DNA of 31,666 nucleotides, from the IMG/VR virus record IMGVR_UViG_3300047284_000070, positions 1-31,666 of that record; one strand, given 5' to 3'. The notes under the pieces were generated by a model. That model did not search any database, was not told the origin of the DNA, and worked only from the letters and a program-made list of their open reading frames with translations. The stretch comes from a virus. Positions 21,899 to 29,528 of the stretch are shown piece after piece. The position numbers were made by a program, and so were the translations under genes. Every line of letters starts with the position of its first letter. Position 1 is the first letter of the stretch.

Positions 21899-22317
21899 CA
21901 GATAGAAAGCGTGAGTGTTCCGGACGTCACGAACGAGACTGTAACGATCTCGATCTCGCCAACGGTAGCACTGTATTCAGTGCTAGTCACGACCACGCTA
22001 CCGGTGATCTTTTTGCCGCCGGTTTCATCAAGGTACAACTCAACAAAGGCATCAGCCTCGTCGGTTGCTTGGTTGACGTCTTTGATCAGGTCCAGCTTGT
22101 CGCCAGCGCCTGGTGCGTCATACATCAACTCGATGGTGCCGCTGCCGCTGATCAGTCCACCTACGTTGGCGCGATAGGTGTCGCCGTGAGTAGTGGAGTC
22201 ATAGGATTCCTTCTCAACGGTCATGCTCCACGACCGCACGGCAGCGATCTCGGATACACCGCCGCTGCCTGCCTTATCAAAGAAGACAGTGCCTTGTTGT
22301 CCGCGATAGAAAGCCAT
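21898..22317 (-). CDS. Tail tube protein, copy 2
   Basis: A 139-residue tail-tube-type protein, second in transcription order of two adjacent paralogues. MAFYRGQQG at the start, SMTVEKES, DTYRANVGGLISGSGTIEL, and YSATVGEIEIVTVSFVTSG are nearly shared with copy 1. These strands correspond to the beta-sandwich of phage major tail proteins. It may build the tube together with, or in place of, copy 1. Its stop overlaps the start of G by one base. Confidence 0.85.
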   Translation of the reverse strand: MAFYRGQQGTVFFDKAGSGGVSEIAAVRSWSMTVEKESYDSTTHGDTYRANVGGLISGSGTIELMYDAPGAGDKLDLIKDVNQATDEADAFVELYLDETGGKKITGSVVVTSTEYSATVGEIEIVTVSFVTSGTLTLSI

Positions 22318-22319
22318 GA

Positions 22320-22736
22320 TCAGATGTCCAGGGTGATGGTGCCGTTGGTCACGAAGCTGACCGTGATCACTTCAATCTCGCCAACGGTGGCGGAGTATTC
22401 AGCAGAGGTTACGACACCATCAAAGCTGATCTTTTTTGTGCCAGCGGTGTCAAGGTACAGCTCAAACAATGCAGTGCCTGCATCGTTTGCAGTGTTGACG
22501 TATTCGATGAAGACGTTGGTTTCATCGGCGCTGCTGGCTGTGTACATCAGCTCGCAGGTGCCGGAGCCGCTGATCAAACCGCCGACATTACCACGATAGG
22601 TATCACCCAGTGCGGTGGTGTCGAGCGATTCCTTTTCAACAGTCAGCGACCATGCACGAGTGCTGGCGATTGTTACTGCAGTGGAACCAGCATCGTCAAA
22701 CTTGACGCTGCCTTGCTGCCCTCGGTAAAAAGCCAT
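22320..22736 (-). CDS. Tail tube protein, copy 1
   Basis: A 138-residue paralogue of the following gene. It shares MAFYRGQQG, SLTVEKES, GDTYRGNVGGLISGSGTCEL and YSATVGEIEVITVSFVTNG. Differences cluster in the middle loop (about 66-95) and in the N-terminal variable loop. Both copies carry complete folds, so neither is an obvious pseudogene. The two genes are separated by two bases and arose by tandem duplication. Confidence 0.85.
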   Translation of the reverse strand: MAFYRGQQGSVKFDDAGSTAVTIASTRAWSLTVEKESLDTTALGDTYRGNVGGLISGSGTCELMYTASSADETNVFIEYVNTANDAGTALFELYLDTAGTKKISFDGVVTSAEYSATVGEIEVITVSFVTNGTITLDI

Positions 22737-22738
22737 GG

Positions 22739-23164
22739 CTAGAGATCCTCGAAGGTTTCAAAGGTCATTCTGACCTGAGTTTGGAAGTAACCCTCAGGAG
22801 CTGGCGCAGCCACCACCTCTGGGCCAGTAGGCGGGTCAAAATGAACACCGCTGATTACCACCCTATTGTAAAGGTCGCGGATGCGTTTACCGATCGTGTA
22901 ATTAGCGCCAGGTCCTACGCCTTTAGCGGTAAAGATATTGACCAAGACCAGACCGATCACGCTATTGCTGCTGCCGGTAGTGCCGCCCATCGTGAGATAG
23001 TTGTTGTTGCCAAAGCTGACCAAACACTGCACCCATGAGCTATTTGGTGTTGGCGTATACGGCATGTTGTGGAACACAACCGGAATCGCGGGCGATAGTG
23101 CCAGCTCAGTTGCAAGCCTGCCTTCAATCGTGGCTCGTACTGTGTTGAGATTCAGCGCAGCCAT
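22739..23164 (-). CDS. Tail terminator protein
   Basis: A 141-residue protein at the usual place of the tail terminator, between tail completion and tail tube genes. IEGRLATELALSPAIPVVFHN and the region IFTAKGVGPGANYTIGKRI fit the lambda gpU-like alpha/beta ring fold, and the end GYFQTQVRMTFETF is a typical final strand (DUF4128-like). It would cap tube polymerisation. Family assignment rests on order and these segments. Confidence 0.72.
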   Translation of the reverse strand: MAALNLNTVRATIEGRLATELALSPAIPVVFHNMPYTPTPNSSWVQCLVSFGNNNYLTMGGTTGSSNSVIGLVLVNIFTAKGVGPGANYTIGKRIRDLYNRVVISGVHFDPPTGPEVVAAPAPEGYFQTQVRMTFETFEDL

Positions 23165-23604
23165 CAGTCTTCCCTCCCAATCTGATCAGCGCGTTGTCGC
23201 GCCCAGTTTGCCATTTCACGGACAATTACATCCGGATAACCCTTTTCGATCTGATTGTTCTTTGACCGCCAGCGTCCATTCCATGATGGTGGCAGATAGC
23301 TGCCATAGATCACTGGTTCTGCATACGGCAAGCTGTTATGGATGTGGTAGACGTTACCGGCGCGTTCCACTTGATAATCAAGCCTGCGCGGCGGCACGAT
23401 TGCAGGCACGCTGCTTTGCGGTCCTGGATCGTAGCCCGGTGTGCCTTGCTCACTGATTGACCACGCCAGCCGCAATCTGCCGGTATCAACTGGGCTGCCT
23501 TGCTTCAGCAGCACGTCAGTTTGAAATACAACCTCGCGCAGCAGGCGTTCATACTTGTCCTTGGAGTAATCACCAAACTGAGCGAGACTGATGCGGCGTG
23601 CCAT
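23164..23604 (-). CDS. HK97 gp10-like tail completion protein
   Basis: A 146-residue protein with LKQGSPVDTGRLRLAWSIS, a signature of the HK97 gp10/minor tail completion family, and a middle with HNSLPYAEPVIYG. The C-terminus is helical and basic (MANWARQRADQIG). It probably fits at the head-tail interface or tail end. The arrangement next to the terminator gene is normal. Confidence 0.85.
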   Translation of the reverse strand: MARRISLAQFGDYSKDKYERLLREVVFQTDVLLKQGSPVDTGRLRLAWSISEQGTPGYDPGPQSSVPAIVPPRRLDYQVERAGNVYHIHNSLPYAEPVIYGSYLPPSWNGRWRSKNNQIEKGYPDVIVREMANWARQRADQIGRED

Positions 23605-23606
23605 GG

Positions 23607-23963
23607 TTATGCCCTCAGGATCAGCTCATAGGTAATGGCTGTGTTGTCCTGCTCAATGGTCTGCACGCGGATCACCTGATGGCTGATGCCACCGATCAAC
23701 ACGCGGTCAGTTGCGGTTGGTGCATTGGTCACATCAGCCGCTGCGATCGTCAGCCGCTTGTCGCCAGCTTGGATCAGCTCGTTGACCTCGCGTAGGTTCA
23801 CATCCTCCAGCACACCGCGCACGCTGGTGTCGGTTGTGGTTTCCGTGATAGCGCCGGTCGTGGTGTTGTAGGTGCTAGGTGTGACACGGCGGATGGTGAC
23901 CGTGCCGCCAAACTTAGCCATCAGCTTGCTGGCTACCTTACGCAGCGGTGTTGCAAGCGTCAT
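23607..23963 (-). CDS. Head closure / head-tail adaptor protein
   Basis: A 118-residue protein at the position of head closure proteins. Strand-rich core: GGTVTIRRVTPSTYNTTTG, then RVLIGGISHQVIRVQTI and TAITYELILRA at the end. This resembles the small beta-barrel head-closure fold of siphoviruses. Its ATG overlaps the previous stop. The assignment is by order and fold impression. Confidence 0.68.
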   Translation of the reverse strand: MTLATPLRKVASKLMAKFGGTVTIRRVTPSTYNTTTGAITETTTDTSVRGVLEDVNLREVNELIQAGDKRLTIAAADVTNAPTATDRVLIGGISHQVIRVQTIEQDNTAITYELILRA

Positions 23964-24172
23964 GCGGCACCTTCCAGCTTGATCTTGTCGTTGTCCTCAT
24001 ACAGCAGCAGATCGTTATCTTCTGCTGCCATGAACTCAAGCGTCACCGTATCAATGACCGGTGCTAGGCGGAACTGCCCATCAAGCCCGATCATCAAGCG
24101 GTTGTTACCCCAAAGCTGCAGCAGATCGACGCTCTGCAGGATGGTGCCTTTAGCGATGTCGATCCGCGTCAT
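23960..24172 (-). CDS. Small hypothetical protein
   Basis: A 70-residue acidic protein of strand character (LMIGLDGQFRLAPVIDTVT, then EDNDLLLYEDNDKIKLEG). The repeated EDND looks like a surface-exposed beta hairpin. I do not recognise it. It lies among head-tail connector genes and is coupled to the next gene by a four-base overlap, so a structural role is probable. Confidence 0.6.
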   Translation of the reverse strand: MTRIDIAKGTILQSVDLLQLWGNNRLMIGLDGQFRLAPVIDTVTLEFMAAEDNDLLLYEDNDKIKLEGAA

Positions 24173-24175
24173 GAT

Positions 24176-24382
24176 TCAGCTCTTGGTGACGGTGAGCAGG
24201 TTGTCGTTGGCGTCGTAGGTCATGGTGAGCGTTGCCACCAACTTGCCACCTGATCCACCGCGGTAATACTCAACAGTGGTCAGGTTGCCGCTGCCGTCGT
24301 AGGTGTTGCTGATGTAGTCATGCAGCGGGATCTCAAGGCCCTCGCGTGATACTGCATCGCCGCCACCAAGGAAGATGCTCAT
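24176..24382 (-). CDS. Small structural-region protein with YD-type repeat
   Basis: A 68-residue protein that reads like short beta repeats (YDGSGNLTTVEYYRGG, then LTMTYDANDNLLTVTKS), similar to YD/RHS-like strands in phage tail proteins. It starts inside the end of the connector gene (four-base overlap). No function is assigned. Neighbours suggest a virion or assembly part. Confidence 0.6.
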   Translation of the reverse strand: MSIFLGGGDAVSREGLEIPLHDYISNTYDGSGNLTTVEYYRGGSGGKLVATLTMTYDANDNLLTVTKS

Positions 24383-24942
24383 GACCGTCGGATTGCAATG
24401 TTGCCTGGTCCACTAATTCTAAGCCCGGTCAGATATCGCTCCATCAACGGCGGCACCTTATCAACACCAGACTGCGGGCTGTTTTGGTTGACGCTAACGC
24501 TGATCGGCCCGATCGTGACACTGTTGTAATCCTCAAGCCCGTTCAGTCCTAGCCCGTCCTTGTTGTTGTTCAGGTACACCGCAAGCACAGCCTGCGCCTG
24601 CTTGATCTGCGTTGGGATCTCGGTGTCGGTGTAGTAGTCGGTCGTGATCCGAAATGGGAAACCAACCGCGTAGGTATTGATGTAAGTGTCAGGTTTGCGC
24701 ACGCCAGTGCGTGGCCACTGCAATGCCTGCGTATCAGTTGCGCGTGCGCCTAGGTAGCGTTCACGATCCAGCCGCTGCGTTGCGGTGTATAGCGCACGGT
24801 TCTTTTGATCAGTGGTTGCTGATGCCCATGCCGTGACATCATCATCCTCAACCAAGCCATCAATGATCGCTTGCGCATCCGCCAGCGTCAGGTAGCTGTT
24901 GGCGTTTGCGCCGCCCACTGTGGCGTCGATTACTATTGCCAT
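24379..24942 (-). CDS. DnaT-like head-tail connector protein
   Basis: A 187-residue protein with NANSYLTLADAQAIID at the start and KNRALYTATQRLDRERYLG, LQWPRTGV and QIKQAQAVLAVYL further in. This is the pattern of the phage DnaT-like/adaptor family often mis-annotated as DNA-binding. In siphoviruses it forms the ring below the portal. Its place after the capsid genes supports this. The protein's last strands contain VTIGPISVSVNQN. Confidence 0.82.
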   Translation of the reverse strand: MAIVIDATVGGANANSYLTLADAQAIIDGLVEDDDVTAWASATTDQKNRALYTATQRLDRERYLGARATDTQALQWPRTGVRKPDTYINTYAVGFPFRITTDYYTDTEIPTQIKQAQAVLAVYLNNNKDGLGLNGLEDYNSVTIGPISVSVNQNSPQSGVDKVPPLMERYLTGLRISGPGNIAIRRS

Positions 24943-25048
24943 CGGTTTGTACCTCTGGGGTCAGTGTAGGCTCTGCCATAGAAATAGAGGCTGCCTCCGT
25001 AGAAGCAGCCTCCCGTTCACGCAGTCGCCGAAAGGCGTACATGCCCAT
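24860..25048 (-). CDS. Small basic protein overlapping the connector gene
   Basis: A 62-residue protein starting where the decoration gene stops (TGATG). MGMYAFRRLREREAAST is followed by an acidic stretch and a basic end (RRHSGRRKRQQL). Its last 83 bases overlap the connector gene in another frame. The first 35 codons lie in DNA with no other gene, and contain a strong hairpin. It could be a real small protein or the reading of a spacer with regulatory structure. Confidence 0.42.
   Translation of the reverse strand: MGMYAFRRLREREAASTEAASISMAEPTLTPEVQTDGNSNRRHSGRRKRQQLPDAGGCASDH
24987..25012 (-). terminator. Strong hairpin between capsid and connector genes
   Basis: GAGGCTGC (24987-24994) and GCAGCCTC (25005-25012) form a perfect eight-pair stem with a ten-base loop. 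On the - strand the stem is followed by a moderately T-rich stretch (TATTTCTAT). It may attenuate transcription after the abundant capsid genes, or stabilise their mRNA. It lies inside the small basic reading frame, where it encodes repeated EAAS. Confidence 0.45.
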
Positions 25049-25449
25049 CAGGCACGCTTCAGCAGCACGGTGACGATCACACCAGCCAGGGTGGTGGTGG
25101 TGCCAGTCACATCAAGGCTGAGACGGTTGCCAGCCTCAAGGGTGAGATCGGCAGTGGTGTCAGTCAGCGCAGGTGCTTGCTCAGTGAGAGCAGTGCCCTT
25201 GAGGTTGATCTTGGTGCTGCCGAGCAGGTCATCACCAGCGGTGGCGGCTTCGGTGCCTTGGCAACGACGAATCGTTGCGGTAACAGCACCAGCGTCATCA
25301 CCGGCTACGGCGTGCACTTCGCGGATACCCACGACGGTGCACTTAACCGGAGCGGTCCAGAACTGCACATCAGCCACCGAGGAGGCGATGTAGTGAGTAG
25401 CAGTCAGATACTGCTCAGTGCTCAGCTCGAATTGGGAAGGTTGTGCCAT
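25048..25449 (-). CDS. Probable capsid decoration protein
   Basis: A 133-residue, cysteine-poor, beta-rich protein immediately after the major capsid gene. Segments are YLTATHYIASSVADVQFW, CTVVGIREVHAVAG, LTLEAGNRLSLDVTG and a VIVTVLLKRA end. The position and jelly-roll-like character suggest a head decoration or stabilisation protein. Codon use is like the capsid gene. The family name is not known to me. Confidence 0.65.
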   Translation of the reverse strand: MAQPSQFELSTEQYLTATHYIASSVADVQFWTAPVKCTVVGIREVHAVAGDDAGAVTATIRRCQGTEAATAGDDLLGSTKINLKGTALTEQAPALTDTTADLTLEAGNRLSLDVTGTTTTLAGVIVTVLLKRA

Positions 25450-25460
25450 GGTTAGTTACC

Positions 25461-26480
25461 TCAGTAGTTAGAAGTGACAGTGGCACGCACGATACCAATG
25501 TTCTTGGTTTCGTACACCTTCGCCCAGTTACCAACAGTGGCAAGCTGTGCTTGAGTCGGGTTGGTGGTGGTCACCGCCCAACGTGCACCAACCGGGTGGT
25601 AGGTGTAGTGCAGGTCGATCGACATTGCATCGCTCTTAGCGAGGATGTCGCGGTCGGTTTCAGTGCGCATCGCCATCTGTTCACCGCTGGCGATAGCGCC
25701 TTGGGTGAAGAAATAGATGGGATAGTTGGTGCTGGTAGGCGCGATGTCGTCAGAGACGATTACGCGGCAACCAAGATAGAAAGGCACTTGATAGTTGTTG
25801 GTATAAGCACCAGCGATGCTGCCACCAACAAAGTCGGTCACCGAAGACGTCAGACGAGCGTCAGTCTCGGTCACATAATCAATCGCCTTGCGCTCCACCA
25901 GGTCGAAATACACATCGCTGTGCATTGCAACGGCAGCCAGCTTGTCGCCTTGATCACCCAGCTTGGCGCGTGCCTTGCTGACGGTACGGGGGGACAGGAT
26001 GGCGCGGGTGTCGCCAGACTCGGAGTCCACTGCCAGATCGAAGAATGCCGAGCTGGAGGTGTTAGCCGACAGGCTGCCGAACACGCCTTCGAGGCACTTC
26101 AGCAAATCCTTCTGACGCTGGTTGGCAACATAGTCAGCCACCTTGCTGGCGATAGCAGCCATGGGATCAGCGCCGGATGCCATTGCAGCGAGATCACGCA
26201 CTTCAAATGCGCGACCGCGGTGCAGGATTACACCGGTCTGCTTGGCAGCTTCGATTTTGCCGGGGGTCAGGCTGGTGCTATCGGTCAGCACCTCGAAGTC
26301 GCCGGAGAGGTTTGCCTTGAAGAAAGGCACGTTAATGAAGTCACCACCCTCAGTAGCATTCAGCTCCGCCATGGGCTGCACCACACCGCTAGCCAGGAAG
26401 GCGTCGCGCTGGGTGGTTGCCTCGATGACGTAAGGCGTAAATACCTCGGGGATGATGATGTCAGAGCGAAGAGTCGCCAT
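25461..26480 (-). CDS. Major capsid protein (HK97 fold)
   Basis: A 339-residue protein in the major capsid position. SDIIIPEVFTPYVIEATTQ and a GDFINVPFF strand begin it. The region AIDYVTETDARLTSS and FYLGCRVIVSDDIAPTS belong to the A- and P-domains. SIDLHYTYHPVGARWAV near the end is typical of P22/HK97-type phage coat proteins. Scaffold is encoded separately just upstream, and no prohead protease is visible. The gene has strong codon bias toward C-ending codons. Confidence 0.92.
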   Translation of the reverse strand: MATLRSDIIIPEVFTPYVIEATTQRDAFLASGVVQPMAELNATEGGDFINVPFFKANLSGDFEVLTDSTSLTPGKIEAAKQTGVILHRGRAFEVRDLAAMASGADPMAAIASKVADYVANQRQKDLLKCLEGVFGSLSANTSSSAFFDLAVDSESGDTRAILSPRTVSKARAKLGDQGDKLAAVAMHSDVYFDLVERKAIDYVTETDARLTSSVTDFVGGSIAGAYTNNYQVPFYLGCRVIVSDDIAPTSTNYPIYFFTQGAIASGEQMAMRTETDRDILAKSDAMSIDLHYTYHPVGARWAVTTTNPTQAQLATVGNWAKVYETKNIGIVRATVTSNY

Positions 26481-26551
26481 GATGGATCACCAGGAATGGG
26501 TTACAGATTGGGCGCAGCCCTATATCACCAGCGCAGCCGGCTGCCGATAGC

Positions 26552-27226
26552 TTAACGGTTTGCGGCTGCTTTCATACGTTCGTACAGGTCACGATCAGTT
26601 TTGTACAGACGTGCCTGTTCAGTGAGGTTGAACGTATCGCGATTGAATGGATTGGTCATGCCGGTTGGCACGCTGCTGCTGGCGCCACTGGTAGGTGCGC
26701 CGCTGCCTTGCGGCTTGGGTTGCTTCTGCATCCATGCCGGCAGCGTCTTCGCCCACTCCTGCACTGGTGTGCGCTGGTAGCCATCCACTACCACGACGGT
26801 GCCATCAGCTTCGCGCTCGATTGATTCAGGCTTGAGCTTCGTCTTCAGCACCATGTCCGGATCGTGGACGATCTCAGCCAGTGCCGTCACTGCTGGTGTG
26901 ACAAGCTCCAGCTCGCGGACGCGTGATTCAAGTTCTGCGATGCGCTGGTCCTTCTGCGCCGTCGCCTCGCGGAACTGCTGCTCCAAAGCCTGTCGGGCCT
27001 CTTGGTACTTGCCTTGTGATTCAAGCTGCTGCTGTTCGTAGTTGCGCTTGAACTCAAGTAGCTCTTCAACATTGACACCATCCGGCGCCTTGGACTTCTT
27101 CGCTGCTCGCAGTTCAGCGATCAGCTCCTGATTCTTGCGTTCTAATGCCTCAACACTGCGCTGCAGTGATTCGGTATTTCCGCCCTCAATAGCCGCAGGC
27201 TCTTGAGTTTGTTGTTCTTCAGACAT
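26552..27226 (-). CDS. Capsid scaffold protein
   Basis: A 224-residue, highly charged coiled-coil protein. SVEALERKNQELIAELRAA and a long glutamine/glutamate-rich helix (about 60-110) give the scaffold rod. A glycine/serine-rich linker (GSGAPTSGASSS) and a basic C-terminal helix (LYKTDRDLYERMKAAAN) follow, the usual coat-binding end. It sits directly before the capsid gene. It guides procapsid assembly and is not in the mature head. Confidence 0.9.
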   Translation of the reverse strand: MSEEQQTQEPAAIEGGNTESLQRSVEALERKNQELIAELRAAKKSKAPDGVNVEELLEFKRNYEQQQLESQGKYQEARQALEQQFREATAQKDQRIAELESRVRELELVTPAVTALAEIVHDPDMVLKTKLKPESIEREADGTVVVVDGYQRTPVQEWAKTLPAWMQKQPKPQGSGAPTSGASSSVPTGMTNPFNRDTFNLTEQARLYKTDRDLYERMKAAANR

Positions 27227-27258
27227 GGATAAGCCGCAGGCTTAAGTGCAAGCCAAGG

Positions 27259-27531
27259 TTACCACTTCTCCTTATTGGCCCAATAAGCGGCGGACATTTT
27301 GCCCTTGGCGATATTGGCAGCATGGCGTGCTTTGAATGATTCGCGGCGTGCCTTTGCTGCTTTTGACTCATCAGGCTTAGCTGGGCTGCCGCTGACTCCC
27401 TGCTGACCAAAACGGATCAGCTTCACTTTGTCACCTTCCTTGGCGAGCACCGCATGGGATTTGTTCGGATGCTTTGGCGTCCGCTTGGGTTTGTTGTAAC
27501 CCTCAAACTGCTCGCCGCGGTAGGTGATCAT
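27259..27531 (-). CDS. Small basic phage protein (DUF6321/DUF5872-like)
   Basis: A 90-residue basic protein with LIRFGQQGVSG, KARRESFKARHAANIAKG and a closing AAYWANKEKW. This ending, and ARRESFKARH, are typical of small phage proteins found near portal and capsid genes in several phage groups. The function is unknown; a nucleic-acid-binding assembly role is inferred from the charge. Confidence 0.78.
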   Translation of the reverse strand: MITYRGEQFEGYNKPKRTPKHPNKSHAVLAKEGDKVKLIRFGQQGVSGSPAKPDESKAAKARRESFKARHAANIAKGKMSAAYWANKEKW

Positions 27532-27677
27532 TTCTTCTTCGCCGTCTTAGCAGCAACCTTGAATGCAGCAGCAGTTGGCCTGCCTGCTTCACCCTTGCGT
27601 GCCATGCGCTCCTTTGCACCTGCCTTGATGCGCTTGCGCTTGGCATTGATGTTGGCATAGAGACCTGGCTTAGCCAT
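27528..27677 (-). CDS. Small lysine-rich protein
   Basis: A 49-residue protein: [20 protein letters not shown], with GRPTAAAFKVAAKTAKKK at the end. It is strongly basic. I remember such proteins from many phages as partners of the neighbouring basic proteins. ATG and stop overlap adjacent genes by three or four bases. Its function is unknown. Confidence 0.72.
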   Translation of the reverse strand: MAKPGLYANINAKRKRIKAGAKERMARKGEAGRPTAAAFKVAAKTAKKK

Positions 27678-27817
27678 TACTTAGTCCCCTTCTTGCGTGT
27701 TTTGCCGGCTTTTGCGAGTGCGATTGCTACGGCTTGCTTTTGCGGCTTGCCCTTTTTCATCTCGCTTTTGATGTTGGCTGATATCACAGCCTGCGACTTG
27801 CCCCGCTTCAATGGCAT
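27677..27817 (-). CDS. Small basic DUF6496-like protein
   Basis: A 46-residue protein: [20 protein letters not shown], then [17 protein letters not shown]. The pattern [15 protein letters not shown] belongs to a common family of small phage proteins (DUF6496-like). The gene overlaps the upstream 102-residue frame for 137 bases in a different frame. Family resemblance suggests this frame is the real one in that stretch. Confidence 0.72.
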   Translation of the reverse strand: MPLKRGKSQAVISANIKSEMKKGKPQKQAVAIALAKAGKTRKKGTK

Positions 27818-27989
27818 AGCGCCAGTCTTCAACTGCAGGCAGTTTACTCAAGTCAACCGTTGCCCAGTAGTAGCTGCCATCTTCGCGCTGGCATAGGACT
27901 GCTGGCATCCATGCCTCGCCGATCAGCACCTCAACCGGATCGCTGACCAGCAGACCATTGCGTTGATGCAGCGTGCTAGGCAGATCCAT
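27681..27989 (-). CDS. Hypothetical protein, C-terminus overlaps a second gene
   Basis: A 102-residue frame. The N-terminal 57 residues lie in sequence without a competing gene and look like a small folded beta domain ([18 protein letters not shown], then [19 protein letters not shown]). The last 45 residues are low-complexity polar and read across the DUF6496-like gene. The start overlaps the head morphogenesis gene by 14 bases. Function unknown; the length of its functional part is uncertain. Confidence 0.6.
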   Translation of the reverse strand: MDLPSTLHQRNGLLVSDPVEVLIGEAWMPAVLCQREDGSYYWATVDLSKLPAVEDWRYAIEAGQVAGCDISQHQKRDEKGQAAKASRSNRTRKSRQNTQEGD

Positions 27990-29211
27990 ATCGCGCTTGT
28001 AGCTGCTCTAAGGTTAGCTCTGAGCCATCATCACGCACGAGCTTGGCTATTGCATCCTTGGCGCCATGCTTCTCTGATAGCTTGCGGAAGTATTTGGCCT
28101 TCTCCGCACCTAGCGCCTTGGCTTGTGTTGCTAGGTCTTGCTTGATCAACCACTCGCCGTAGGTGGTGTTACCTGGCACCATGCCGCCTGCTGCTGCACG
28201 CTTACCTACTGGCAGCGGCGGTGCGCCTGGTGGTAGGTCAAGGACTGGCACTGTGGTGCTGCGACAGTTGAAATGCTGCGGCGGTGTTGGTCCTTTGCCG
28301 TATTCAAATTCTCTACCATCCAATGCACGGCAAATGCTGCTGGTGCGGGCATCCAGTGTTGCCAGATACCGATACTTCTTGGTGATGTCTTGATTTGCTT
28401 CATACACCTGCTGGCTAGCAGCATTGGCAACTTGGTTAATGCTAGTGCGTACCAAAGTATTGATCTGGTTATTAGCCATCCGTGTTGCATCACCGCCACG
28501 TGCCACGGTTTCCTTGATGCCTGCAGCACGCCGCTGCCCTGCAGTGGTTGCGGGCTCACCAAACTGAAGTCGATCATCGCTGCGCTCCAGCGTGCCCTTG
28601 AGCCGCTTGGCGATTGCAGGCGTCGGCTCACCAGTCAGCAAGCCATTGCGCACGACTTGAGAGAATCGCTCAGCCTGATCAACCGCAATGCCGCGGAATG
28701 CCTTGGTGACTACTTCGCCATTGGGCAGTGTGATGGTGGCACCGCGTGCTGCTGTAAGACTGAACGTTTGCGGTGCGCCCTGCACTGCAGCGAACAGATC
28801 ATCACTCAATGCCACAACGTTGATCTGCGTTGGATCTGTGGTGACAACTGACTGCGCAAACTGCGGGCTGATCTCAACCGTGTTGACAATGCTGCGCTGA
28901 CCGGCTGGCAGTGCAAGCCGTAGCTGCTCGGTGACAAACTCTGATTGCAACTGCGCAATGCCCTGCAGTTCAGTTGCTGTGATCTCAGTGCTGTCTCCAG
29001 CCCATGTAGCGAGGCTGTCCTTGAGTTGCGCCAAGATCGCGCGCAGCCTTGCAGCCTTGACCGGTGCTGCCAGTTCATCAATGGCGCGGAGCTGATTGAC
29101 CGCATCAATGATGATGTCGTTGTAAGCATTGATCAACCGTCGTGCAACGCTATTGCTGTAGCGGTTCAGATCAATGGCATTACGAAATAGCGCCTCCGGT
29201 ATGTCACTCAT
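27976..29211 (-). CDS. Head morphogenesis protein (Mu F/SPP1 gp7-like)
   Basis: A 411-residue protein. The middle has RTSINQVANAASQQVYEANQ, then LDARTSSICRALDGREFEYG and PPQHFNCRSTTVPVLD; this pattern marks the Mu F/SPP1 gp7 family. Its N-terminal half is helical. Members bind the portal and enter the head as minor proteins. The gene order (portal, small gene, this gene) is normal. Its stop overlaps the next gene. Confidence 0.92.
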   Translation of the reverse strand: MSDIPEALFRNAIDLNRYSNSVARRLINAYNDIIIDAVNQLRAIDELAAPVKAARLRAILAQLKDSLATWAGDSTEITATELQGIAQLQSEFVTEQLRLALPAGQRSIVNTVEISPQFAQSVVTTDPTQINVVALSDDLFAAVQGAPQTFSLTAARGATITLPNGEVVTKAFRGIAVDQAERFSQVVRNGLLTGEPTPAIAKRLKGTLERSDDRLQFGEPATTAGQRRAAGIKETVARGGDATRMANNQINTLVRTSINQVANAASQQVYEANQDITKKYRYLATLDARTSSICRALDGREFEYGKGPTPPQHFNCRSTTVPVLDLPPGAPPLPVGKRAAAGGMVPGNTTYGEWLIKQDLATQAKALGAEKAKYFRKLSEKHGAKDAIAKLVRDDGSELTLEQLQARYGSA

Positions 29212-29528
29212 TGGTAGATGCCGAGATCTTCAGGGTTGTATCCACTGCGGATACTGACATTTGCGCCTTGTCGTAATGCAGTGCCAACCAATGCAGCAAA
29301 CGCCTCAAACCCATTATCGCCATCTTCCATCAATGTGACTTGATCCACTTCGTGCGCCTTGCCATCTTTATACCAAGTGATACGAACGATGGCTAACACC
29401 TCAGGTGGCAGTAGCGAGACGTGATAATCCAGCTCTTGCTTGCGCGGTCGCTTGGGTTCAATCATGATCATGATGTCAACAAGCCGATCGGTAATCCAAT
29501 CAAGCGCGCGGTAGATCAAGCCCAGCAT
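29208..29528 (-). CDS. Small hypothetical protein between portal and head morphogenesis
   Basis: A 106-residue protein from an ATG at 29528, with GAGG nine bases upstream. An ATG at 29543 would add five residues but has no clear ribosome site. It has LGLIYRALDWITDRLVDIM, a helical N-terminus, and a beta part with VLAIVRITWYKDGKAHEVD. The gene overlaps the portal by 29 bases and the next gene by four. I do not recognise it. Confidence 0.68.
   Translation of the reverse strand: MLGLIYRALDWITDRLVDIMIMIEPKRPRKQELDYHVSLLPPEVLAIVRITWYKDGKAHEVDQVTLMEDGDNGFEAFAALVGTALRQGANVSIRSGYNPEDLGIYQ

Noticed and set aside
21886-22599. Open frame of 237 codons on the + strand opposite both tail-tube genes
   Set aside because: It is antisense to two well-supported paralogues and its internal similarity only reflects their duplication.
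25443-26555. Long open frame on the + strand opposite the major capsid gene
   Set aside because: It mirrors the codon pattern of the capsid gene and has no recognisable domain; the capsid frame is strongly supported.
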